A stretch of 64,000 nt of DNA from Oegoconia quadripuncta (GCA_949316235.1 OX438747.1:1240501-1304500); one strand, 5' to 3'. Counted from the first letter of the stretch, positions 20,136-31,528 are shown. The notes: generated by a model from the letters alone, not told the origin. Made by a program: numbers and translations.

Positions 20136-20472
20136 GGCCTCCGTGGCTCAATGTAAACAACATTGGGTTTACGATTAGGAGGTCGCGGGTTCAATCCCCA
20201 GCGGAGTACATATTTAAGTACTCGGTTTGGTTGGTGGTAGGGCATTTTAAAATGTCCGCCTGGCTAGCTACCACCATCTTATCTAAATCTGCCGCCAAGC
20301 AGCAATGTTAATAGCATTGTTGTGTTCCGGTTGTCAGAGATAAGATAGCTAGTCCTCCAAATGTGTTGGGGTTTCCGGGTCAGTACGCTTCCACCTTCGA
20401 TCTCATCTTCACTTAACATCAGGTGTGATTGAAGTCAAGTACAAAACCGTTGTGCATAAATATATATATACT
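20136..20472 (+). mobile_element. SINE A, full length, plus strand
   Basis: This is the best plus-strand copy for defining the family. The tRNA-like head (20136-20212) contains GTGGCTCAATGT as A-box-type and GGGTTCAATCCC as B-box-type sequence. The body starts GTACTCGGTTTGGTTGGTGG, continues CTAGCTACCACCATCTTATC and AGCAGCAATGTTAATAGC, and the 3' end runs AACATCAGGTGTGATT to CGTTGTGCATAAATATATA. No coding sequence. Transcription by pol III and retroposition by an unknown LINE are inferred from structure. Confidence 0.9.
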
Positions 20473-20766
20473 AATTACATAAAGCTGTCCCTTTTTAACT
20501 GTCCTTAAGCTCCGCTCTCTGCTTGAGTAACATTCTGTAATATAGGCCTTAATTACTTATTCGTGTCGATACTTCGGCCCCATCTCACATCTAGGCTTCG
20601 TCTATTTAAGCTGGTGCGACGGCCGAGGCGGCCGAAAAGCTCCAAATAACAAAATATAGAGCCATCGGGCCCCAGTATAACTTGTTTCTTTTGAGTTCGG
20701 ACTCTAGGTCCTTGGAGTACTATATAATACGATGGCGACCAGACTGGTCGACGCCTCAGAAGTTGT

Positions 20767-20805
20767 GCCACGTAGGCGAAGCCACGGGCGAGAAGCTAAT
20801 AAGGA
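20767..20805 (-). repeat. Repeat C end fragment
   Basis: GTAGGCGAAGCCACGGGCGA followed by GAAGCTAATA matches the right-hand end of repeat C. The 72-codon minus frame that runs into it (20553-20771) has no motif and is probably repeat-derived. Confidence 0.55.
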
Positions 20806-20885
20806 TATAATTATAAATTGAAAATGTTGAAAACCAATGGAAGACTAAATCCTCGAGGAAACTAATGATTATATCGAAGTGAAAT

Positions 20886-21535
20886 GAAAATAATTTTATT
20901 CATGTAGGCAATACAATATGCAATTATGAACGTCACTTGGTTTTTAAACTACCACTAGCTCGGAACGCGACCACTACTGAGAAGAGCTAGCGAGAAACTC
21001 AGAGGGTTTGTTTTTTTTTTCAATCAGTCATTTACAAGAAAGGTTACAACGACTTTTATAGATCGTCTTGTAGAGGAGCAGTTTAATCCCATGGCTTGCT
21101 ATCATTAGTGTAGTCTGAAATTTTGTTATATCCCTTTTTACGTCATTTTTGTTTTATTATAAGTTTAAATTTATTAAGCGGAAGATTCCGTATATCCATG
21201 GGAACCTTGTTGTAGAAGCGCACACATTGACATCTGAATGACTTACTAACTTTACTAAGTCTACTAAAAGGTACAGCTAGGTTTTCTTCCTTGTATTGAC
21301 ATTATGTCGGTCACAATTTTTCTCGAATGAATATATATTTCTATTAACATATACAAGATTTTATATTGTGATGAAAATGTTAAAATATTAATTTCTTTAA
21401 ATATTTGTCTTAATGTATCTCTTGACCTTAATTTATAAATTGCACGAATAACTCATTTCTGCAAGACAAATATGCTGTCTGTATCAGCAGCGTTTCCCCA
21501 CAGCATATCATCCAAATATACCAAACGACTCTGTT
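20886..21535 (-). pseudogene. CR1-like LINE, C-terminal coding region and 3' end
   Basis: On the minus strand about 650 bp can be followed. Reading frames interrupted by stops give LWGNAADTDSIFVLQK, then LRSRDTLRQIFKEINILTF, then SKVSKSFRCQCVRFYNKVP, then MDIRNLPLNKFKLIIKQK. This matches in order the protein at 38597-38962 and extends it upstream. The 3' untranslated part ends in an A-rich tail near 20886. This is the longest remnant of this LINE in the window. Confidence 0.75.
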
Positions 21536-21829
21536 AAAAGCTAAATATCTTTGCAAACGCTTAACCGATATTCATCAAACATGGCTAATGACATGCCCCC
21601 TCATTTAGTCTTAAAAAAAAATCTTTAAAAGCAGAGTGAATAGGCATTTATTGGGATCGCGTGCTTCATCTTCGACCACATCGTCACTTTCTATCATGGT
21701 TTCCATTCCATTGTGATCAAACGCGTATCCAGTAAATCATAAAAAAAGCTGCACACAAATCAGACAACGCATCATTGAGATATATCGGGACAAAGTCTGG
21801 ACACACTCATACCATGTCAAACGCATAAC
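21515..21829 (-). repeat. Repeat P with a U segment, host of the hAT insertion
   Basis: TATTCATCAAACATGGCTAA and CCCCCTCATTTAGTCTT match repeat P copies at 23163-23290 and 35080-35225. A U-type block (21618-21740: TCTTTAAAAGCAGAGTGAAT, CACATCGTCACTTTC) follows, and then P-like TATATCGGGACAAAGTCTGG. Probably one repeat was inserted by or joined to another. Confidence 0.5.
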
Positions 21830-22243
21830 CAGTGACGGATTAACCCTTAATCAAATTAAGCAATTGCCTAGGGCATCACGTCTGGGGGGGCACCAGAAGA
21901 AGCACAAAAAAATCCGTCCTTAGGGCATCACGTCTCACTCTCACGTCACCAAAAACCACACCGAAAAAAGTTTATAGGACTAATTTGAAAATTCGCGCGT
22001 TTTAAGTTAACATAAGAGCCGACCTAGAGTTACCCCGCTCTCCCGCTTGCGCCCACTCGCTGCCCGCTAGTCTAGTGCATTCGGCAATTCGAAAGCACCG
22101 GTATTGCGATCAGCCAATCACAAACCACCCCTTCCTCGCGGGCCCCCCGCCTGGCATTAAAGACCGATTCTAGTTGACATACGGATAGGGGGGCCCACAG
22201 GCGTGGATTGCTTAGGGCATCAAGTAGTCTTAATCCGTCACTG
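21830..22243. mobile_element. hAT-type MITE, 414 bp, perfect 8-bp target duplication
   Basis: CGCATAAC occurs immediately outside both ends (21822-21829 and 22244-22251). The termini share CAGTGACGGATTAA as a 14-bp perfect inverted repeat. Eight-base duplications with CA(G)-starting ends are diagnostic for hAT. TAGGGCATCA occurs three times inside in direct orientation (near 21869, 21921 and 22212), likely subterminal binding repeats. There is no transposase frame. Confidence 0.92.
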
Positions 22244-22251
22244 CGCATAAC

Positions 22252-22665
22252 ACTGACCGTTTTCCGTCGGGCGTTAAAATACGTATACAGTTTTTATAGA
22301 TAGGTATCTACCTAGTTGACCCCGAAAAATAATACTTGTATATTCGAGTAGTCCACCAGACACGTGGGCTGCAAGGTCTCCTATCAAGGTCTATGTCTAG
22401 ACTAGGACTTAGGCACCACTGCCAGACACACAATTACTGGACCCTTTGTTCACTTATCTACTCGCATCTCAAAGGCGATTCTGCCTTTTATATATAACCC
22501 AATTAAAATTGTTATTTTAAAATATTAGCAAGTATAATATTATTTTACTCTGTGGTTGGACATATCTATATGTACTTACGTAATTTATTCAAGGATGCAA
22601 GCCTACATCAGATTTTCAAAGGTTTCATGCTCCTTCTTGACCTTAATTTATGTAACTTGTTGACT
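22252..22665. other. Unassigned stretch
   Basis: Sequence following the hAT insertion. No gene or in-window repeat was recognised. Confidence 0.4.
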
Positions 22666-22746
22666 AACTAGCTTTCAGCACGCGGTTTCGCCTGCCGCGA
22701 ACTAAACAAACATCCAAACTTTCGTATTTATAATATTAGTTTGATT
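22666..22746 (+). repeat. Repeat C, internally deleted copy
   Basis: ACTAGCTTTCAGCACGCGG at one end and CAAACATCCAAACTTTCGTA, then TTATAATATTAGTTTGATT, at the other are both ends of repeat C, joined with about 150 bp missing. Confidence 0.65.
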
Positions 22747-23162
22747 TATTTTTGATTAATAGCGTCTGTTATGTACTATGAAGTATTCTGTGGTTGTGGT
22801 CAGCTCTTGGATAGGTGACGACCTACTTAACCCCCGACGAAAAACGGAGGGTGTATGTGTTTGACGCCGTAGTTTGTGCGTGTGTGTTTCCAGTCTTTGT
22901 TCTGACTTATTTTTTTTTTTATTTTTTTTTTTATTTATTGTTCAAAATACTTAATACTACATACAATAATTTGATGATGGAGCCCCTATTAAGTAATTGA
23001 ATACCTGTGCCAGGGGTCTCCGCTCTTCCACGGTGTACAGTATACATAATAAAATAACCAAAATAGAAAAGCAACTAAATTACAAATACTCTTACAAATA
23101 GTAAGTAATTTATATACTATTAAACAGTGTGGTACTTGTGTGTAAATCAAAATTATCAAAAT
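22747..23162. other. Unassigned stretch, T-rich at 22905-22935
   Basis: CCCCCGACGAAAAACGGAGG near 22832 resembles a phrase at 41031-41050 and may be a small shared repeat. Otherwise nothing was recognised. Confidence 0.35.
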
Positions 23163-23290
23163 GCATGGTCAATTTGAGTGCGATTTTTTTATAGTAACGA
23201 GGGGAGGTATTTATAGCCATGTTTGATGGAAATCTGTTAAGCCGTTTCAAAGATATTTAGCTTTTATCACGCTGGTTTGGTGTATCTGGA
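23163..23290 (+). repeat. Repeat P fragment
   Basis: CCATGTTTGATGGAAATCTG and GTTTCAAAGATATTTAGCTT are the reverse complement of blocks at 21540-21600 and 35130-35180. Confidence 0.55.
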
Positions 23291-23554
23291 TGGTATAGGT
23301 TAATCAATTGTTTCCTCCGGGTTTTCTAAATTTTTAATTTATCTTATGAGTATTTCTGTACTTCGGAGGGTACGTTAAATACGCTAGAGTTCCACCATCC
23401 ATTGTCTGGCTCCATCATCAGACCCTCGGCACTAGACTCTAAACGAATTATATGAGCCCAAACTAGATGGGTTAGTAACTCGAGGGATTTTTTTTTAAAT
23501 TAAACTACCTATGGCAATACCTTTTTTGTTCACAGTTTGTAAAAATAATAACTT

Positions 23555-23885
23555 CTTTTTATGCACGACGGGTTGGTACTTGACCTCAATCACACCTGAT
23601 GTTAAGTGAAGATGAGGTCGAAGGTGGAAGCGTACTGACCCGGAAACCCCAACACATTTGCGGGACTGGCTATCTTATCTCTGACAACCGGAACACAACA
23701 ATGCTATTAACATTGCTGCTTGGCGGCAGATTTAGATAAGATGGTGGTAGCTAGCCAGGCGGACATTTAAAATGCCCTACCATCAACCAAACCGAGTACT
23801 TAAACATGTACCCCGCTGGGGATCGAACCCGCGACCTCCGAATCGTAAACCCAATGTTGTTTACATTGAGCCACGGAGGCGGTTA
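23555..23885 (-). mobile_element. SINE A, full length
   Basis: Complete from TTTTTATGCACGACGGGTTG through to CCACGGAGGCGGTT. Few differences from the 20136 and 48482 copies, so comparatively young. A 63-codon plus frame across it is a shadow. Confidence 0.92.
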
Positions 23886-24799
23886 TTACTTATTGAGGAA
23901 CCAATCATCATTTCTGGAATAGATGAGATGAAAAAGTTATTTTCTAAACCATTTGTAGAGTAATTCGGGAAAAGATTCTAGGAAAGAACACGTTAGCGTT
24001 AGCCTATATATATATTACAGGTTTTCAATAATTATCGTGCTTCTATAGCCTGTACAAAAACTGAAATCACTTATTTAGTAAATAAGGCTAAAGGTCGGAA
24101 GTAAATGTTTATTTAGTAGTTATTACCTTTATTAGATGACCGACTGTATGTACGTGCTTGTTGTTTATTTGTATGCATGCCCTATTTAAAACCGAAGTTA
24201 ATAACAGTATTCCTACAAATAGGGGGATGTTCACACAATATTTATTCGCCGTGGGAATCCGTCATTACTGGCTGGCTAACTTTCCTGGCCGCGAAAGGGA
24301 AACACTAATAATAGAGACAACTGTTTCAAGTTTACTGGCGCAAGTGCAGGCGGCATGCGCCGACGCACACGTGGTGATATTGTAGAGATGTGGTCCGAAG
24401 AGGCGATGACACTATTACAAGCTCTTATTTAACTTGCAATGTTTATATTGCAAGTTAAAATTAGAACCATTCCCTGTTTACATAAAGAGTTAAAATTTTG
24501 TAGACTCGATCAGTTCTGATTGACATTTATATAATAGACAAGAACTGACGCTGTAGTCACGAGAGGAATTGCTTAACACGGATACAAAATTTTGCACACA
24601 TGGTTAGTTTTGATAAGAACATGATTTTCGCGAGGACCTGATGCTGTAGCAAGGATTGTCTGCACAAGAGGGATCTCCTCTACGATTCATAGCACAGATA
24701 CAAAATTTAGCTTGGTTAGGCTAGAATAATATGTGATAATAATGATGGAGTATTAATAGCTTTGTTTATAAAGTCTTTTTAAAGTAGAATTTATATTAA
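23886..24799. other. Unassigned stretch
   Basis: The frame at 24158-24385 (75 codons) shows no motif. A 14-bp inverted pair near 24430-24460 (CTTGCAATGTTTATATTGCAAG) could form a small hairpin. Nothing else was recognised. Confidence 0.4.
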
Positions 24800-25056
24800 C
24801 ATTAAGTGTGATTGTGTAAGTAACATTAAGTGAAGAGTGAAGTAAAAGTGTGATTAAGGTCAAGTGCTAACCCGTTGTGGATAAAAATAAGTGGCAAAAA
24901 TGAAGATCAGAAGCGCGCTGATCTAAAACTTTTAAGTCATTTAGGGGATTGTCCATCTTGCTAATCGAATCTGCTATTTAACGGTAGATTTAAAATAAGA
25001 TCAAGCCAGTTGGTCATTTAAAAATATTCTACCTTCAACCGAACTCATTAAGTAGC
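24800..25056 (+). mobile_element. Very degenerate SINE A pieces
   Basis: AAAAGTGTGATTAAGGTCAAG with CCGTTGTGGATAAAA is an A-type 3' end in plus orientation. It is followed at 24950-25055 by reversed body-like sequence (GTAGATTTAAAATAAGATC). Probably two old fragments. Confidence 0.45.
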
Positions 25057-25317
25057 ATTACAAACATTACATCTGCGAATATTTTTTACTTGGAAACTTT
25101 TATTCTGTCGCAGACTTTATGTAAATATTATGTACAATTAAGTAAGTAGGCAAACAGTTTTTGATGCCACTTTACGATAGTTGTATGATGTTATTTCCTA
25201 ATGATTTAGTTTGTACAATTACGATCAGAAGCTTTTACTATTTACTGTTCCAAAAGATATTTGAAGGAGATAATGAAAGATATAATTCTCAGTCGAAATT
25301 ATTCCTACGATACATTT

Positions 25318-25450
25318 TCGTATTGCGAGGTTAAGCAACATCCTTGGATGGGGTACCTAGTGACATTTTCATACGAGTGTTTCCGTGCAATGGAATCCAC
25401 GTTAAACAGGCGGTCTAGGTGTTTTCAATGGAAGGTAATCGTATAGCAAA
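25318..25450 (+). mobile_element. 5S-rRNA-like SINE, copy 2
   Basis: GCGAGGTTAAGCAACATCCT, then TGGATGGGGTACCTAGTG keeps the 5S-like core with an internal deletion. The tail (GTCTAGGTGTTTTCAATGG, AAGGTAATCGTATAGCAAAG) matches the tail of copy 1. Sharing of the tail is what makes it a dispersed element rather than a stray 5S pseudogene. Confidence 0.6.
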
Positions 25451-26451
25451 GTCATATTATAAATACACCTAACACATGTGTATGTTCATCTTATCGATCC
25501 TGAGATGTATCTTTAGACCGCGCTCCAGTGTACTGCTCGCGTAATAATGTCAAGTTTCCCTCGCCTACCCGTCCGTGCAGTCAGAATGCACTTTCTTCCT
25601 CCTGCACACACCGGCGCACGCGCAGTGCGCTAGTGGCACACAGACGCACCTATCTAGCTAGTACAAACGAAAGTCTGTGAATGGTGTATTGTATGCAGTT
25701 TTATCTGCTGTCGGTAATGATTGGAAAGTGTTTGGGATGGTTATTACTTAGTTTGAGATGACCTGATTTTTTGTGTCAAGTATACTCTTGAAGTGACATT
25801 CATAATTTAAAAAAACGGTACCCTCATAGGATCACTTTGTTGTCCGTTAGGCTACCCGTCTGTCCAAGAGTTCCCTACTTGAAATCTAAAGCCGTTTGAT
25901 CAAATATTAATTACTTGCTCGAAGCTTAGGATTGATGACCTTAGAATATTTTTTTTTGCAGTTTCGGTGGAGCACACATACAAATTTGTGTGTTTTTGTT
26001 CCTGTGTGTTCCTCTTAATACATCATTTAGATAATTATGTTTAAGTTTGTCATAACGATGTTAGGTGTGGATCACTCAGAACACGAGTCCTACTCACCGA
26101 CTTTTTCAAAGAAAGCCTTGCTCCAAATACCATCCTAGGAAGATAAGGATAAGGATGCCGATTTTGAGCGCTACCATTACTACCTGTCAATATTACATGC
26201 TGCACAGCTGACTCGAGTGAGCCTATGGAATATGGAACTAAAGAATACTCATGTATGTCGCTGTTGAGATAACTATGTGACCTCGAAACAATCAAGTGAC
26301 GCTTATTTCCTGAGTCAGTCACGGTCTGCTACCCAAAGATAAGATTTAGGACACGAGAAACTCTATCTATCTCGTCATATAAGTCGTGCTAGCTCCGCGG
26401 AACTAACCCATAGTCGCATGTTATGACGTCCACGGGAGGATACGATGGAAT
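25451..26451. other. Unassigned stretch
   Basis: Contains GC-richer DNA at 25500-25680 and a 90-codon minus frame at 26050-26322 without recognisable motifs. No in-window repeat. Confidence 0.35.
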
Positions 26452-26600
26452 ATTTTTTTTTATGATTGACTGGATACGCGTTTGACCACAATCTCACCTG
26501 AAAGAAAGTGACGATGTGGTCGATGATGAAGCACGCGATCCCAGTAAATGCCTAATAATTAACCCTACCTTGCAATTGTAGGCTTGTAGTGTTGCTCATG
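26452..26600 (-). repeat. Repeat U, tail copy
   Basis: TTTTATGATTGACTGGATAC, GCGTTTGACCACAATCTCAC and GTGACGATGTGGTCGATG are the reverse of the 21618-21740 block. The layout (T-run, TTTATG, TTGACC, TCACCTGA, GATG-GG) parallels the SINE A tail. Confidence 0.55.
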
Positions 26601-26744
26601 AGACATTGGAACTTACCTGAAAATAAAAAATAAAATGTAAACAATTTTGAGCGACGAATAAAATTGACGCGTCTGTTTTAATTATCAAAAGACAAACCTT
26701 ATCTTTAGATGTGTGAGGGTGTGTGTTTGTGTGTGTGTCCAGTC

Positions 26745-26835
26745 ATTGTCAGGATGAATGGCCCAATTGGAGTGCGGTTTTTATACCAAAAATAAAGATC
26801 ATCAAACATGAACCTTTTCCCTTGTTTAGTCTATA
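26745..26835 (+). repeat. Repeat P fragment
   Basis: CAATTGGAGTGCGGTTTTTA and ATCATCAAACATGAACC match P (compare 35200-35235 reversed). Confidence 0.4.
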
Positions 26836-27034
26836 ATTTATAATGAAAACGCTTACGTTTCTAGATTTATTTTCTCGGGGGAAGCCAAATTTTCAATTTA
26901 TTATTGCAATTAATATTTTTCCGTTAAACAAGGCATCCAGATATACTACGTACGGGACCATTGGTATACTTACGACACCAAGAATCTAATGTACATAGTA
27001 TAATGAATATAATTATATAATTCGTTCACCTTTG

Positions 27035-27290
27035 CAATAATAAGGTTCCAGTGGACATTCGAAATTTACCTTTAAATAAATTCAAAACCATCATAAAACA
27101 GACATTATTTACCAAAGGCTATTATAAAATTTCTGACTGAATGATAAGCAAGCATGGACATAGACCGCCCGGCGATATTCAGCCTAATTATACAATTTAA
27201 TATAATTGTAACCCAAACTGATTTAAAAGAGCAACCCTTGACTTTCTTTTTTATCCTACGACATAAATATTTTTTTGATTTGAATGAAGT
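27035..27290 (+). pseudogene. CR1-like LINE 3' end, copy b, internally deleted
   Basis: AAGGTTCCAGTGGACATTCG starts a block nearly identical to 38837 onwards (codes VPVDI-NLPLNKFKTIIKQT) until TTTCTGACT. About 8 bp that encode YLDD are lost, and most of the untranslated part between CTTGACTTTCTT and TTATCCTACG is deleted. Confidence 0.75.
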
Positions 27291-28860
27291 TTTTATTGCA
27301 TAGAATATCCACGGTCGCATTGGTTCGATCCGGATTTCTTGTCTTATGGACAAACACCATAAAAATTTCATGCACATGAACAGCTCAAGCGTTATATTTT
27401 AGTGCTATATTTGCACCGTGTAATAAACAAGAAATATCTGTTACGCTTTAAAAAGTAATACACGTATGTTGTCATTATATACTTCCTAAACACACGAGAT
27501 TCAGCGGAGTATCGCGTGATCTGCAGTGAAAACTGCATTTCTTCGAAGGGGACGCACGTATCGGTAGTCTCACGGGTGCGACAGAGTCGGAGAAGATTGC
27601 GTGAGTGGTGATTCCATCTAAAAGCGAGTGTTTTTCTTGTAATTATAACTGGAAATTCTTAAGGATAAGTTTGATATGAATGATGATAAGGTTTTGAATA
27701 CTTCATGTATTTTTATGCGAATGCACAAGGAAAGGTAATGTTTTTCGGGAGTTTGTATGTAAATTTCTATATTACCGATTTTGAAGTGCAAGGTGTAGTT
27801 AGATTCATCCTAATTTCAATATGGCGCCCGCATAATACAAAATGGCGCCCGCTTCCACGCATGCAAACGAATGAATAGACGAATTTTGAGTGGAAGGTAG
27901 TATTCCTTTTAATTAATATTTATATGCAGTCGTGTTTTTTGGTTTTGGACACCTTTTCTAAACAAGTCGAATTACATTTTTCAAGGATTTTTAAGCCAAA
28001 TATATCTTGTCTTCAGAGTAACAACGGCTGTATTTGAATTTCAATTTTATCTCTAGAATTTAATAAAGAAATGACTAAGTTTCGACACGTAAGGTATTTC
28101 CTGAATGAAAAAATCAAATCCACATGCAGTTGCACGGTCTGACAGTAGCTGTCAACTGGCAAAGTCATCGGTGACAGGCGCCGGGGGATCAACTGTCAGA
28201 CCGTCGTCAGATATCGAGCTGTCAACTCGCGACGTCATTTGTCAGTAGATATACGTTGGCGTTTATATTGCAGATGTAGAAAGTGAACTCTTAGACCTAT
28301 ATATTACTGCGTAAGGACCGGGTCGTTGAAACAATCAAAATGGCACCACTTCATTGGTGTTAAAACGGGAGTTTGGAACCAATGGGAGCTCAGTCATACA
28401 TGCACCGACTACCCTCGCGAACTGTCGTATCAAATATAAAACATGTTGTAAAAACATGCATCACTTACCACAGAAAAGTGACCAATTTCACGCGAGTATC
28501 TTTTAAGTATATATTAGGCCCTTACCTATGAAATTGGCGTTTTGTATGAAGAATTTCATTAAGAGTGTTTTCTCCATATATACTTTTTGATTTTTTTTTG
28601 GGAACGGCAAATCCAAATTTAGCTAAACTTTGCGTGTATTATAATATTGTGTAAGATTATTCCCGTAACATATTGGATTCAAATAATAAAATATACCTAA
28701 TTAAGTTATTGAACCAATTATTATTATTATAGAATAAATTGATAATTAATGAAAAATTAAGAAATTATTGCAATTTTTGAATTCGTATTCTATACAGGTT
28801 ATAATTATAATAAACTGTTTCGATTTATGATGCCCAAGCTATGGAGCCAATCCGCAGCCC
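27291..28860. other. Unassigned stretch with small repeats
   Basis: ATGGCGCCCGC occurs twice at 27822-27855. ACGGTCTGACAG at 28134-28145 pairs with CTGTCAGACCGT at 28193-28204, and AGCTGTCAACT occurs at 28147 and again near 28217. No gene was recognised. Confidence 0.4.
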
Positions 28861-28990
28861 CCTTAATTTTTTTTTTAATTAGAATGGGATCGCTCTTGAC
28901 CTTAATCTGGACTAATGTCGAGATAAGGTCTACGATGGAACGAGCTTTCCTAGAAGATGCCTATTTAACCTGACTTTAAAGAGCTGCGGG
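28861..28990 (-). repeat. Repeat U subfamily, copy 1
   Basis: After a T run: AATTAGAATGGGATCGCTCT, TGACCTTAATCTGGACTAAT, GAACGAGCTTTCC and CTGACTTTAAAGAGCTGCGG. The same sequence, reversed, is at 52452-52590. Confidence 0.75.
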
Positions 28991-29216
28991 CCTAAGGTTC
29001 GTATCTCCAGCGTGCATCATCAGAACCACACCAAATTAACAATGGATCCATCCTGGCGGTACAGCCTTTCAAATAATAAACATACAAACAAACATACAAC
29101 CTTCCTACATGGGGTACAAAATTAAACAAAAATTACATCTACTTCTTATTTTTGAGGGTGGCTACCAGTCAACCTCACTGTCGAGGGACATTACTGCCAG
29201 TTTCGAGTGAAAAATT

Positions 29217-29552
29217 TTATTTCTCTTATTTCTTCAGTTTATAAGTCAGTCTCAGTCAAAACAAGTAATTCGTCGTATACTTGGCGTATACAGAGTCTAG
29301 TCACGGTCAAGTCATTCTTCAGTAAAGTGGCAGAATGCTTTACAAAATATTTTGGCGGCTTCTTGTGGGAACCCGAAAGCTCCGTTACGCACTTTAATTT
29401 ACACTTCCCTTCACCTGTACACCATCACTAACGTTTGCTGCACAATATTCTGCACTGCCATTATTAAGCTTCAAAAGTTAGAATGCACAAATTATAAGAA
29501 TTATAAAGAAAAATGAAAACTTAACTCGCCGAGATCCCGCCAAAAAGCCCTA
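29217..29552 (-). mobile_element. Retroposon K, minus-strand copy
   Basis: The reverse complement of 29217-29552 matches 31130-31443 nearly base for base (CTTTTTGGCGGGA, TAGAATGCACAAATT reversed, CAAGAAGCCGCC, GAGTCTAGTCACGGTC reversed). It lacks the last 70 bp and A tail of the other copy. A 74-codon plus frame is a shadow. Confidence 0.8.
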
Positions 29553-30004
29553 CAACTACTTTACAAGTAAAAAGATTTCCTCATAACACACAACGTTGTA
29601 CATTCATGCAAAATAGTCAGTACATATAAATGAACAAATGAAAATACAGAACACAAATACACAACGGGAACAATAGGTCGCAAGAGCAAACTAATTTCAC
29701 AATAAAAAAGCCGTACAAACATTGAACAGTTTCTATTTAGGAACTTTTATTCAGATGTTGGTATCCCTCATAGCATTTCTCAACAACCCACGTCATTCCA
29801 CCGAAGCCAGGGTAATGCTTTGAAACTTCCTATTTGCGTGTGAGCATTCACTTTCAGCGCATTGGGAAACAGGCCCGTTGCGTAACGGTAACATAACGAA
29901 CTCTGTGCCACCTCCGCTCTCCTGGATTAGATTTCTACTGAAACGAGTTTTGTTCGTGGCAAAATCAATTTCAATGTGTTTATTTCTATTTTATAATTTA
30001 TATT

Positions 30005-30006
<2 letters not shown>
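29553..30006. other. Unassigned stretch
   Basis: No gene or in-window repeat was recognised. Confidence 0.4.

Positions 30007-30088
<82 letters not shown>
30007..30088. repeat. (TG)41 microsatellite
   Basis: An uninterrupted dinucleotide tract of 82 bp. Open frames of alternating Cys-Val through it are artefacts. Confidence 0.98.
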
Positions 30089-30090
<2 letters not shown>

Positions 30091-30095
30091 GTTTT

Positions 30096-30243
30096 TTATT
30101 TATTTATACATTTATTTACAAAAAAAAAAAAATGTATTTGTGTAGTTTATCAACCATCTGGTATCCACAATACAAGCCTAGTTGCTTAGTGTGGAAATAG
30201 ATGACGCTGTGTGTATGTACAAAGATATTTATTATTATTATAA
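30096..30243 (+). mobile_element. SINE D subfamily 3' part
   Basis: Same order as 18486-18945 without the insertion: TGTATTTGTGTAGTTTATC, CATCTGGTATCCACAATACA, CTAGTTGCTTAGTGTGG, GCTGTGTGTATGTACAAAG, then a TATTATTATTATAA tail. It abuts the (TG)n tract. Confidence 0.8.
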
Positions 30244-30448
30244 TATAGAAGTGTAATTACTCGATTTGTGAGACCACACTCCTTTGCTGAAGCTTAGGTA
30301 ATTGCGGTTGGTCTTCTATTGGTGATGGAGTGGACTGTATTTGCTGGGACATAGGTTTATTAGTAGACAGTTAATATAACAGGCACTATAATGATAGATC
30401 TAAAAATTCAGATGTCGGTGAGATGAGCATGCGAAATCGTTATTATTC

Positions 30449-30530
30449 TACATGTACCCCGCTGGGGATCGAACCCGCGACCTCCGAATTGTAAACCCAA
30501 TGTTGTTTACATTGAGCCACGGAGGCGGTT
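30449..30530 (-). mobile_element. Solo tRNA-like head of SINE A
   Basis: Only the head with ATGTACCCCGCTGGGGATCG through CCACGGAGGCGGTT is present. It could be mistaken for a tRNA gene but lacks acceptor-stem pairing and is the standard SINE A 5' end. Confidence 0.8.
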
Positions 30531-31115
30531 ATGAAGCAATTAAAGTTATTTAGGTATTATTTATAATTCGCTTTTGATTTAGGCTGTATTTAAAAATTTA
30601 AATTTATCCAATGAGGGCGCCACTGTACGGAATAAACCCTAGCAGTAATACAACCATTTACAAGACTTCGCCTATGATTTTAAACATTGGTGATGACTAA
30701 CATGATTGTTTGTTCCTCAAAGCATACGCTAATACGCCTGAAAGAATTGTATTGAGCCAGCGTGGTGGCTTATGGCCCGTATCCTCTCCCAGTTAGGGCT
30801 GTAACGGTGTCGTCCTTTTGAGCTGATAATCATTGGTGGATTTGGGTTATTGGAGTTCAAATTCGAAATTTTAAACGGACTGACATGACTAATTTGACAT
30901 GTTTTTAAATAGTTGAGAGATTTTGTAATATATTAGTAATTGAGTTGATTTAAGTAGATATAAATATGTTATAAGTTTTATTGTATTATATCCAACAACA
31001 TATTTGCATGTCTCGAGAAGACTAAGTGTGAGAGACATACTGTTTCATATTTCCACCAATGTAATGCAACCACATTTAAAGCAAATAAAGACATTCATTC
31101 ATTCATTCTGACGAC
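30531..31115. other. Unassigned stretch ending in (ATTC)n
   Basis: AAGCAAATAAAGACATTCATTCATTC at 31079 onwards, given here as two blocks AAGCAAATAAAGAC and (ATTC)4, looks like a LINE 3' end. The part before it is not recognised. Confidence 0.4.
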
Positions 31116-31528
31116 TGATGAACTGACGGGCTTTTTGGCGGGAACTCGGCGAGTGAAGTAGCATTTTTCTTTATAATTCTTATAATTTGTGCATTCTAAC
31201 TTTTGAAGCTTAATAATGGTAGAATATTGTGCAGCAAACGTTAGTGATGGTGTACAGGTGAAAGGAAGTGTAAATTAAAGTGCATAACGGAGCTTTCGGG
31301 TTCCCACAAGAAGCCGCCAAAATCTTTTGTAAAGCATTCTGCCACTTTACTGAAGAATGACTTGACCGTGACTAGACTCTGTATACGACGAATTACTTGT
31401 TTTGACTGAGACTGACTTACAAACTGAAGAAATAAGAGAAATAAGACATGGCTGTTATGGGCTAGATCCCTTTGCCTTCTCCTAAAGGAGTGAATGAAAC
31501 CAAAAAAAAAAAAATGATGAACTGACGG
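31116..31528 (+). mobile_element. Retroposon K with 14-bp target duplication
   Basis: TGATGAACTGACGG occurs at 31116-31129 and 31515-31528. Between them is a 385-bp sequence ending GAGTGAATGAAACC and an A13 run with one C before it. This is a canonical target-primed retroposition product. It holds no clear coding region, so it is either a 5'-truncated LINE 3' end or a SINE. Its orientation is fixed by the A tail. Confidence 0.88.

Noticed and set aside
26050..26322. 90-codon minus frame as a gene
   Set aside because: No motif, no conservation evidence available, and the length is within chance expectation for a window of this size.
30006..30200. Open frames coding for alternating Cys-Val
   Set aside because: They are translations of the (TG)41 microsatellite and have no gene context.
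29217..31443. Long terminal inverted repeats of one 2.2-kb DNA transposon
   Set aside because: The right copy has its own 14-bp duplication and A tail, so it is an independent retroposition event.
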